20,025 nt of DNA from an uncultured Coriobacteriaceae bacterium. GTDB lineage: Bacteria > Actinomycetota > Coriobacteriia > Coriobacteriales > Eggerthellaceae. How positions within the stretch are numbered: the stretch's first letter is position 1; each line of letters begins with the position of its first letter. The notes under the pieces were generated by a model. That model was given only the letters and a program-made list of their open reading frames with translations. It was not told the DNA's origin and did not search any database. The stretch spans positions 1 through 20,025 of the forward strand of contig URQU01000031.1 of assembly GCA_900550055.1 (NCBI GenBank). The letters run 5' to 3'. Made by a program: the position numbers and the translations under genes. Shown piece after piece: positions 14,559 to 20,025 of this stretch.

Positions 14559-15485
14559 ATGAACCTGTCTCAGCTGTACTATTTTTCGAAGCTTTCGGAG
14601 CTGGAGCATTTCTCCAAAGCTGCCAAAGAGCTCTACATCACCCAGCCCTCGTTGTCTCATGCCATCAAATCGCTTGAGACCGAGCTTGGGGTGCAGTTAT
14701 TTGAGCGCGAAGGCCGCCGTATGCGTCTTACGGCGTTCGGGAAAGAGTTCGCCACCTACGTCAAGCGCGGGCTTCGCGAGATCGACAAGGGCGTCGAGCG
14801 CGCGCAGGAGTTCAATGGCAAGTTGGGCGGCACAGTCAACATCGGCGCGGTGCTTACCGTGCAGGGCGACTATCTTCCGCCGCTGCTCCACGATTTTTCC
14901 GAAAACTACGGCAAGGAAGTCAAGCTCAATATGTTTCAGGGCTTCAGCATTCCGCTTGTCGAGGGCTTGGAGAACGACAAATACGATGTGGTGTTCGCTG
15001 CGGCAAGGGAGAAGAAACCGAATCTTTGCTATGTGCACGCTGTCTCTCATGAGCTGGTGTTGGTGGTTAACAAGGACAATCCGCTTGCGCAACGCGAATC
15101 CATCAGCATCTCCGAGCTTTCCGGCTATGACCTTCATACGTATCGTTTGGGCACGCCTATCGGCGAAGAGGTGAACGACCTGTTGGCCGAGCATAACCTT
15201 GCTGCGAAGCATGACTGCGAGGACGAGGTTTCCTTGGGCGGTATCGTTTCCGCCAGGCCCGATGAAATGGCGTTGGCCACGCTTGCCATCGGACTGAAGG
15301 CGTTCGGTCATCTTCGCTTCCTTCGCATAAAAGAGGCGCCGCGGGATTTCTATCCGATCTACCTCATTTACAAGCGGGATGCGTACCGCAGCTGCGCTGC
15401 CGAACGATTCATCCAATTCACGCAGGACTGGGTGGCCCCCAAGGATGCGATTCCCAGTATCGAGAACTTGGAAGCTGATGCTTGA
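14559..15485 (+). CDS. LysR-family transcriptional regulator
   Basis: 308 residues, the standard LysR length. The N-terminal winged helix-turn-helix is clear (MNLSQLYYFSKLSELEHFSK, then AAKELYITQPSLSHAIKSLE and LGVQLFERE, residues 1-52), followed by the linker helix and a periplasmic-binding-protein-like effector domain (about 90-300, with GTVNIGAVLTVQG, VVFAAAREKK, LVLVVNKDNPLA). Start at 14559 with GGAG about 8 nt upstream. Such regulators bind a small ligand, often a carboxylate or aromatic, and activate nearby genes. It has its own promoter with a palindrome and its own terminator, so it is a single-gene unit. It lies about 1 kb from the fix operon on the same strand; control of the cai/fix genes is possible but unproven. 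Confidence 0.93.
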   Translation: MNLSQLYYFSKLSELEHFSKAAKELYITQPSLSHAIKSLETELGVQLFEREGRRMRLTAFGKEFATYVKRGLREIDKGVERAQEFNGKLGGTVNIGAVLTVQGDYLPPLLHDFSENYGKEVKLNMFQGFSIPLVEGLENDKYDVVFAAAREKKPNLCYVHAVSHELVLVVNKDNPLAQRESISISELSGYDLHTYRLGTPIGEEVNDLLAEHNLAAKHDCEDEVSLGGIVSARPDEMALATLAIGLKAFGHLRFLRIKEAPRDFYPIYLIYKRDAYRSCAAERFIQFTQDWVAPKDAIPSIENLEADA

Positions 15486-15502
15486 TCAGGGCAAACCTTG
15501 CG

Positions 15503-15536
15503 AAGGGGCGTCTGCTAAGCAGACGCCCCTTTTTTT
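15503..15536 (+). terminator. Rho-independent terminator of the LysR gene
   Basis: A near-perfect GC-rich stem (15503-15515 with 15519-15531, three-base loop) followed by a long T run to 15536, starting 18 bp after the LysR stop codon. Confidence 0.93.
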
Positions 15537-15867
15537 GTGTTGCTGGCACTTGGGGAGCTGCTGCATGCGAATCTGTTCCTGCGGTTCGATGCCGCCAAAG
15601 GGAGACGGTTTGAGCCTGCCGTTCTCGTCGAGGGCGCGAGCTGCTCCCGCACGTAAATCGCCTTCCGCTGCTTAGCAAGCCGTGTCCACGGCAGACGTAG
15701 CGGAAGGCGGCAGGGGCCGCCGAGACGGCGATGATCTGACGATCGATAGAGACCCGTCGGCCTTCCCCGAGCGACGATCGGCGGCGGCCTTCGGGGCTTC
15801 GCCGCCGATCGCGGTTATCGCGGTCCCCCTCACCTTGGATTTCTGCTTGCGCGGTCGGTTTGCTCTG
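15537..15867. repeat. Noncoding stretch with two strong inverted repeats downstream of the LuxR-type gene
   Basis: No gene is supported. An 11-bp inverted repeat (15659-15669 with 15699-15709, 29-nt loop) and a perfect 12-bp inverted repeat (15775-15786 with 15800-15811, 13-nt loop) are present. The second lies 57 bp beyond the LuxR stop in its reading direction but is not followed by a T run, so it is at best a weak or factor-dependent terminator of that gene. Confidence 0.45.
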
Positions 15868-17331
15868 CTAGGCCTTATCGTCGTCGTCGGAGCCGGTGCG
15901 GTTGATGTAGTCGATCAGCTCGGAGCGCTTGTGGATGCCCACTTTCTCGTAGACGTGGCGGATGTGGGTGTTCACCGTATACGGCGAGATGACCAGCTTC
16001 TTCGCCACGTTGTCCGTGGTAAAGCCGCGGGCGATGAGCATGACGATCTCGGTCTCGCGAGCCGACAGCGAGAACTCGGCGGCCAGCTCCTTGATGCGGT
16101 GCTCTTGGCTGGATTCCGTTGCCGGGGGCGCCATGAGCTGGGTGATGTTGTACTCCTGTCGCACCAGCGGGATGATGACGGCGGCAAGGATGCACACGAA
16201 TATCAGCGATGTAGGCTCGGTTGCCACCTTGGCGAACGCGGGGTTCGCCTCGTAGTAAAGCGCGATGGCGTTGCCGACTGCGATGCCCAGGCGGATGAAC
16301 GCTCCGCTGAAGCCGAATGCGAAGCCGATGGGAACGTAACCTTTCACTCCCAGCACGCCGAAGTACATGACCAGCAGCACCTCGAAGATGGATACGGCCG
16401 CCAGCACCACGAAGAACGACGGGACGAAGAAACGCTCACCCATCAGGAACAACGCGAACGACGCGATGGCCACGATGATAAGCCAGGGGAAGGTGCGGTA
16501 GATGTTCAGGCGGTCGTTGGTCAGGCCGCAAATCACGCCGATGATGCACAGCAGGGTTGCGCCGCCGATGGAGCCGAACGTGAAGGCGTACTCGCCGTAC
16601 GGCAGGTTCTCCCAGGGGATGATGGCGACCAGGAAATAGCAGGCCACCGATGCGACGAACGTGGTGCCGCACACCACGATCATGGGCTTCAAGGCGCGGT
16701 TCGCGGTGCTTTTCGGCAGCAGCGTGGGGTAGGGCATGTCCTTGGCGATGGTGGCGCCGCGTGCGAACAACAGGCCCGCGGCAAGTGGCATGAGCGCGAT
16801 GAACACCGAGGATACCCCGGTGGGAAGGACGAAGCAGATCAACGAGCATACCAGTGTGACCAGGCCGACCGTGGTACCGATATAAGACACGGAGAACGAC
16901 GTCTTCGTGCGCGAGTACAGCTCGCCCCACATGACCCATAGGATGGCGTTCGTGATACCGACCACCACGGCAAGCGCGTAGGCGATAAGGTCGGTGGGAA
17001 ACGAGAACGCGAACAAGGTGAGCGCAAGCGTCGATATGACCGCCGCGGCGGTAGCGGTCCAGAGCATCCAGGGGATATTGCAAAGGCGGTGCTTCCTGCC
17101 TAGGGCGAAGGCGATGACGATGAACGAGACCGCAGCTGCAACGAGCGCGATCAACCACGACTGCGTCACGCAATCGTCGAGCAGCTGCGCGCCGACGAAC
17201 GAGTCATGCAGGAACCATAGGTTATAGTGCCATGCAAGCAGCAAAGCGAAGCCGACGAACCTGCGGGTCGGGTGGTCGGGAGAGTTTATCTCCGACTCCA
17301 CCTTCTCCGGCACAAGTTCCTTGATATTCAT
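15868..17331 (-). CDS. Membrane-bound LuxR-type transcriptional regulator with MFS-like sensor domain
   Basis: 487 residues. About 390 N-terminal residues are hydrophobic, with roughly 12 membrane segments resembling a transporter, and the C-terminus holds a GerE/LuxR helix-turn-helix: FSLSARETEIVMLIARGFTT (420-439), then VAKKLVISPYTVNTHIRHVY and GIHKRSELIDYI (to about 478), ending in an acidic tail. This one-component architecture is abundant in Eggerthellaceae, where it is thought to sense substrates in or across the membrane; the sensing mechanism is not established. The start at 17331 is preceded by AGAGGGGG about 8-10 nt away. It stands alone and divergent from the MarR-SMR operon. It could control the nearby cai/fix locus, the SMR operon or itself; the sequence does not decide. 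Confidence 0.92.
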   Translation of the reverse strand: MNIKELVPEKVESEINSPDHPTRRFVGFALLLAWHYNLWFLHDSFVGAQLLDDCVTQSWLIALVAAAVSFIVIAFALGRKHRLCNIPWMLWTATAAAVISTLALTLFAFSFPTDLIAYALAVVVGITNAILWVMWGELYSRTKTSFSVSYIGTTVGLVTLVCSLICFVLPTGVSSVFIALMPLAAGLLFARGATIAKDMPYPTLLPKSTANRALKPMIVVCGTTFVASVACYFLVAIIPWENLPYGEYAFTFGSIGGATLLCIIGVICGLTNDRLNIYRTFPWLIIVAIASFALFLMGERFFVPSFFVVLAAVSIFEVLLVMYFGVLGVKGYVPIGFAFGFSGAFIRLGIAVGNAIALYYEANPAFAKVATEPTSLIFVCILAAVIIPLVRQEYNITQLMAPPATESSQEHRIKELAAEFSLSARETEIVMLIARGFTTDNVAKKLVISPYTVNTHIRHVYEKVGIHKRSELIDYINRTGSDDDDKA

Positions 17332-17660
17332 GTGCGTTAACCCCCTCTAGCGCATGTCGAATAGCTAGCGGACAACCCCATATATTGGCAATCGGACAGG
17401 TGCATGATCCGAAGCTTTGATTGTATCGTGTTCCCGTAATATTTCGAGTATGTTTCAGTAAAGTATGCTAATTTCTGATGGCTTTCCTGCGGATGATGCT
17501 TCTCGGGTCGGAATCGTCCGGACGAACCCGTTAGGCGGTGCGGCCCGGCTAGCGCCAATGGACCCCCTGACATCCCATGTGGATTCCGTGCGGGCGAACA
17601 TGGGGAGTCAATCAACAGACTATGATAGTCAATAGGTAGACCAATCCGAATGGAGGCAAA
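17332..17660. promoter_or_regulatory. Divergent promoter region between LuxR-type and MarR-SMR genes
   Basis: No gene is supported in these 329 bp. Toward the MarR gene, a perfect palindrome GACTAT-g-ATAGTC (17618-17630) contains TATGAT (17621-17626), a good -10 element, 31 bp before the MarR start; repressor binding there would block the promoter. The -35 is poor. On the LuxR side, two direct AGTATG half-sites occur at 17447-17452 and 17462-17467, the second extending to GTATGC, the half-site of the palindrome in the cai/fix intergenic region. Confidence 0.5.
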
Positions 17661-18044
17661 ATGCTGCCAGAGGAATTCTCTAAGGAAATGTGGGACTGCT
17701 GGCGCGACGTTGCGGTCGCGTACAGCGCATTCGCTAAGAACATGGGCGTCGACACCAGCGAGCTGTACGTCGTCGATGCCCTTTGGGATGAGCCCGAAGG
17801 CTGTTCGCAACGGTCGATCTGCGAGCTGTGCGACATGGGCAAGCAAACGGTCAGCGCTATCTGCAAGCGCGAGCGGATCATGGCGCTCACCGACGAAGGG
17901 CGCGAGCAATGGCGCCTGCCCGTCGAACGCATGCGCGAGCTTGAGCTGAAGGCCGCCGCTGCAATCAGCTCCGAGGAGGCCGAGCTGTTCGTCAAGGTCG
18001 TCAGGCTGTATGCGAAGACGTTCCAAGAAGGGGTGCAGCAATGA
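17661..18044 (+). CDS. MarR-family-like regulator lacking the wing segment
   Basis: 127 residues, shorter than the 140-160 usual for MarR proteins. The N-terminal dimerisation helix, the ELYVVDALWDEPEGCSQRSI segment (34-53) and the recognition-helix region GKQTVSAICKR (60-70) are MarR-like, and ALTDEGREQW (75-84) is the usual segment after the wing. About 15-20 residues that form the beta-hairpin wing between these two parts are missing; the frame stays open, so this looks like an in-frame deletion. The C-terminal dimerisation helices (about 85-127) are present. The start at 17661 has GGAGG 5 nt upstream. The stop overlaps the ATG of the next gene (ATGA). By context it would regulate the SMR efflux pair; whether it still binds DNA normally is doubtful. 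Confidence 0.78.
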   Translation: MLPEEFSKEMWDCWRDVAVAYSAFAKNMGVDTSELYVVDALWDEPEGCSQRSICELCDMGKQTVSAICKRERIMALTDEGREQWRLPVERMRELELKAAAAISSEEAELFVKVVRLYAKTFQEGVQQ

Positions 18045-18361
18045 GCCCGTATGCGCTGCTGGGCTTGTCAGTGCTCTTCGAGGTGTTCGGCGACACGTGC
18101 ATGAAGCTCTCCGACGGTTTCCGCCGCAAGTTTCCCGTCCTCGGCATCGCGGTGGGCTACGCCGTGTCGTTTTACGCGCTTTCGCACGTGTTCGCGTCTT
18201 TGCCCTTGGGTTTGGCGTACGCGATTTGGACAAGCGCGGCGGTGGCTCTGACGGCCGTGGTCAGCCGCATCGTGTGGAAAGAGAAGTTCAACGCGAAGAA
18301 GATCGCGGGCGTTGCGCTCATCATCGTCGGCGTGGCGTGTTTGCGATTGGGGGCGATGTGA
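18041..18361 (+). CDS. Small multidrug resistance (SMR) transporter subunit 1
   Basis: 106 residues with four predicted membrane helices, the standard SMR size. The essential membrane glutamate is Glu14 (LSVLFEVFGD), at the same position as Glu14 of EmrE, followed by TCMKLSDGF; the loop with WKEKFNAKKIAG and the last helix GVALIIVGVACL also fit. SMR proteins are proton-coupled antiporters for cationic drugs, or for guanidinium in some branches. The ATG overlaps the MarR stop by 4 nt, so translation is coupled. It is followed without a gap by a second SMR gene, the usual arrangement of heteromeric SMR pumps such as EbrAB or YkkCD. Substrate not predictable. Confidence 0.92.
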   Translation: MSPYALLGLSVLFEVFGDTCMKLSDGFRRKFPVLGIAVGYAVSFYALSHVFASLPLGLAYAIWTSAAVALTAVVSRIVWKEKFNAKKIAGVALIIVGVACLRLGAM

Positions 18362-18733
18362 GTGAAGAGCGCACCGATCGTCCAGCTGTCGTTCGCCATC
18401 GTGTCCGAGGTGTTCGGCACCACGTTCATGAAGATGTCCGAGGGTTTCACGCACCCGGCGTTCGGCCTTGCCACTGCCGCGTGTTATGTCACATCGTTTG
18501 TGCTGCTGACGCTTGCGCTGAAGCATTTGAGCCTGGGGATGGCCTACGGCATCTGGGGCGGCGTCGGCACCCTTTTGACCACGCTCGTCGGCATCGTCGT
18601 ATGGGACGACCCGTTCTCCGCTATCGTGGGAATCGGCATGATAGCGGTGGTGGCGGGCATAGCCCTGCTCAGCAAAGGCACCCAAGAGGCTGAGGAGGCC
18701 GCCGCAGCCGAAGCGGCAAAAGAGACCGCCTAG
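18362..18733 (+). CDS. Small multidrug resistance (SMR) transporter subunit 2
   Basis: 123 residues from a GTG codon that directly abuts the stop of the first SMR gene; no better ATG start lies nearby and Glu16 (AIVSEVFGTTFMK) then falls at the position expected for the proton/substrate-binding glutamate. Four hydrophobic helices are followed by an Ala/Glu-rich cytoplasmic tail of about 20 residues that the partner lacks. Tail asymmetry and tandem placement are typical of paired SMR subunits that assemble in opposite orientation. It is the last gene of the MarR-SMR-SMR operon and is followed 1 bp after its stop by an inverted repeat at 18735-18769. Confidence 0.9.
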   Translation: MKSAPIVQLSFAIVSEVFGTTFMKMSEGFTHPAFGLATAACYVTSFVLLTLALKHLSLGMAYGIWGGVGTLLTTLVGIVVWDDPFSAIVGIGMIAVVAGIALLSKGTQEAEEAAAAEAAKETA

Positions 18734-18734
18734 C

Positions 18735-18769
18735 CCGGACACTTTGGGGACGTGTTTTTATGTGTCCGG
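18735..18769. repeat. Inverted repeat resembling a REP-type palindrome
   Basis: Perfect 8-bp arms CCGGACAC (18735-18742) and GTGTCCGG (18762-18769) flank a 19-nt loop with TTTGGGGACGTGTTTTTA. It starts immediately after the second SMR gene. Similar GGACAC/GTGTCC palindromes with TTTGGGGAC occur, as I recall, as dispersed repeats in bacterial genomes; a role as terminator is possible but there is no trailing T run. Confidence 0.45.
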
Positions 18770-18834
18770 AATGCGCCGCCGTGGCGGCAAGGCGAAGAAA
18801 ACCCCTATGAGGAAAGCGACAGCACCCGAGCACC

Positions 18835-18992
18835 ATGCAGATTCCTAAAGCGAAGAAGACGGCGAAACGGGCGATTGAACTCGTGCATCTCATCGCGGCG
18901 CTGTGTTTCCCTGCGTTATCGCGCTGCTCGTTCTTTCCGTGTTCAAGCCCGGCAGGAAAAAGCCTGGGAAAGCGAAAGCCGCAAGCTGCTAG
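18835..18992 (+). pseudogene. Possible frameshifted small membrane protein
   Basis: Frame one starts at ATG 18835 with MQIPKAKKTAKRAIELVHLI and continues AALCFPA; switching by -1 near 18915 gives VIALLVLSVFKPGRKKPGKA and a stop at 18990-18992. Joined, the two halves make a sensible 52-residue peptide with one hydrophobic segment flanked by lysine/arginine-rich ends, whereas each frame alone loses its character. No ribosome site precedes the ATG. It may be a decayed gene, a sequencing error or chance. Confidence 0.2.
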
Positions 18993-19216
18993 CTGTTTCT
19001 CTGATTGGTCCGAATTTGAACAGGTTTGAGATTTTGGAGATTGCTTAGGGCTGCGCAACATTGCATCATGGCGTTCAGGAATAGACAAGCGTCCAAAGCA
19101 AGGCGTGTGGCAAGAAAGCATACGTGAAAAGGCACGGTGAGCTGCTGTGATGGGTTGTGGCGTTTTGCCGCGAGGATAACGGCTCGTTGCCGGAACTCCG
19201 AACGCGGCAGCATATG

Positions 19217-19275
19217 CGCTAAGCTTCGCTTAGCGAAATCCAAGGGGCAGGGAGGCTGCGGTCGCCCTGCCCCTT
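19217..19275. repeat. Two adjacent hairpins upstream of the PAP2 gene
   Basis: A perfect 8-bp stem CGCTAAGC/GCTTAGCG with a TTC loop (19217-19235) and a perfect 11-bp stem (19242-19252 with 19265-19275, 12-nt loop). Only two T residues follow the second stem, so it is a poor terminator. The rest of the 18734-19332 gap shows no other gene or site. Confidence 0.45.
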
Positions 19276-19332
19276 ATCGTGCTTTCCGTTTGCGATGCCG
19301 GCCACGGCGGCCGGGCGAAGGAGTTGACCAGG

Positions 19333-20001
19333 TTGGGGATTGCGTCGGGTGCCGGCAAGGCCGCGCGAAGCCTTTCGCGCTACGTGAAGGAGAACCGCAC
19401 GCTGGTGGTGACGTCGGTGTGCGCCATCGTGCTGGTGATGCTGCTGGAGAACGTGCTCGACAAGGAGAGCATGAAGCTCGATGCGGCGGCATGGTGGCTG
19501 TTCGGCGAGCAGCTTCGCCAGCCGTGGCTCACGCCCATCATGGAAAGCTTCTCGGCGCTGGCCACGCCGGTGACGTTGCTCGTGGTGCTCGGCGTTGCCG
19601 CGGCCTTCACGCCGGTCAAGCGCCCGGGCTGGTGCAACGTGCTGAACTTGGGCCCGGTCGTGCTGCTGAACCAGGCGATGAAGTTCGTCATCCAGCGCCC
19701 GCGCCCCGATGTGCTGCGGCTGGTCGACGTGTCCGGGTTCAGCTTCCCCTCGGGGCATTCCATGGCCGCGATGGCCGTTTTCGGCCTGCTGGCGTGGTGC
19801 GTATGGCGCTATGAGCGCAACCCGCGTCGCCGCATCGCGCTGATGTGCCTGTTCGCGCTGGTCATCGTGATGGTCGGCATAAGCCGCATCTACCTGGGGG
19901 TCCATTACGCCAGCGACGTCCTGGGCGGCTTCTGCGTCTCGACCATCTGGCTGGTGCTCTACACGAAGGTCATAGCCCCGGCGTTGGGGTTGATCGAGTA
20001 G
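19333..20001 (+). CDS. PAP2-family membrane phosphatase
   Basis: About 222 residues with roughly five to six membrane segments and all three motifs of the type 2 phosphatidic acid phosphatase superfamily: KFVIQRPRP (K-x6-RP), PSGHS and SRIYLGVHYASD (SR-x5-H-x3-D). Such enzymes dephosphorylate lipid phosphates, for example undecaprenyl diphosphate, phosphatidylglycerol phosphate or phosphatidate, at the outer membrane face of the cytoplasmic membrane; which one is not readable here. The start is uncertain: the frame extends upstream to a GTG at 19279, but a TTG at 19333 lies 9 nt after a strong AAGGAG (19318-19323) and is preferred. The gene is separate from the SMR operon and ends 24 bp before the window edge. 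Confidence 0.88.
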   Translation: MGIASGAGKAARSLSRYVKENRTLVVTSVCAIVLVMLLENVLDKESMKLDAAAWWLFGEQLRQPWLTPIMESFSALATPVTLLVVLGVAAAFTPVKRPGWCNVLNLGPVVLLNQAMKFVIQRPRPDVLRLVDVSGFSFPSGHSMAAMAVFGLLAWCVWRYERNPRRRIALMCLFALVIVMVGISRIYLGVHYASDVLGGFCVSTIWLVLYTKVIAPALGLIE

Positions 20002-20025
20002 GATGCGGGGTGCCCCTCCCTTCTC

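Noticed and set aside
15682..16941. Long plus-strand open frame of about 419 codons opposite the LuxR-type gene
   Set aside because: It is rich in His, Asp, Gln and Arg and mirrors a membrane protein gene with a clear LuxR domain on the other strand.
19279..19332. GTG start at 19279 for the PAP2 gene
   Set aside because: It lies just after a hairpin with no ribosome site; the TTG at 19333 follows AAGGAG at a usual distance. The choice stays uncertain.
1..20025. CRISPR arrays, tRNA or rRNA genes, insertion sequences
   Set aside because: No regularly spaced repeats, cloverleaf sequences, rRNA signatures or transposase motifs were recognised by eye.

Overview
The window looks like chromosomal DNA from a high-GC anaerobic actinobacterium of the class Coriobacteriia, probably Eggerthellaceae (an inference). 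The grounds are strongly GC-biased codon use, a LuxR-type regulator fused to a membrane-transporter-like domain (a form abundant in that family), and a CoA-dependent anaerobic reduction locus joined to FixABCX electron-transfer genes. No rRNA, tRNA, CRISPR array, transposase or phage gene was seen.

Centre, about 0.5-13.8 kb: a large divergent cai/fix-type locus. Leftward from about 9.5 kb runs crotonase (caiD-like), MFS transporter, HSL-type esterase, acyl-CoA dehydrogenase (caiA), CoA transferase (caiB), CoA ligase (caiC) and a second MFS transporter, closed by a strong terminator at 435-470. Rightward from about 10.1 kb runs fixA, fixB, fixC, fixX, closed by a UUCG-loop terminator at 13787-13819. 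A 542-bp intergenic region separates the two arms. CaiA, CaiB, CaiC and FixA/B/C/X match my recollection of the E. coli carnitine proteins closely. The likely scheme is import by an MFS carrier, optional ester cleavage, activation to a CoA thioester by CaiC, CoA recycling by CaiB, hydration/dehydration by the crotonase, and reduction of the enoyl-CoA by CaiA with electrons from FixAB/FixCX. The usual BCCT carrier CaiT, CaiE and CaiF are absent, so the substrate may not be carnitine. Nearly every intercistronic gap holds a GC-rich hairpin, and the fixB-fixC gap holds an elaborate nested repeat structure.

Left edge, 1-434: the start of a leftward flavodoxin-like protein carrying an unusual Gly/Asp/Asn-rich insertion, cut by the window edge.

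Right part, 13.8-20.0 kb: a small orphan protein, a LysR regulator with its own operator-like palindrome and terminator, a membrane-bound LuxR-type regulator on the minus strand, a MarR-SMR-SMR operon whose MarR protein appears to lack its DNA-binding wing, a roughly 600-bp stretch with palindromes and a possible broken small membrane gene, and a PAP2-family phosphatase.
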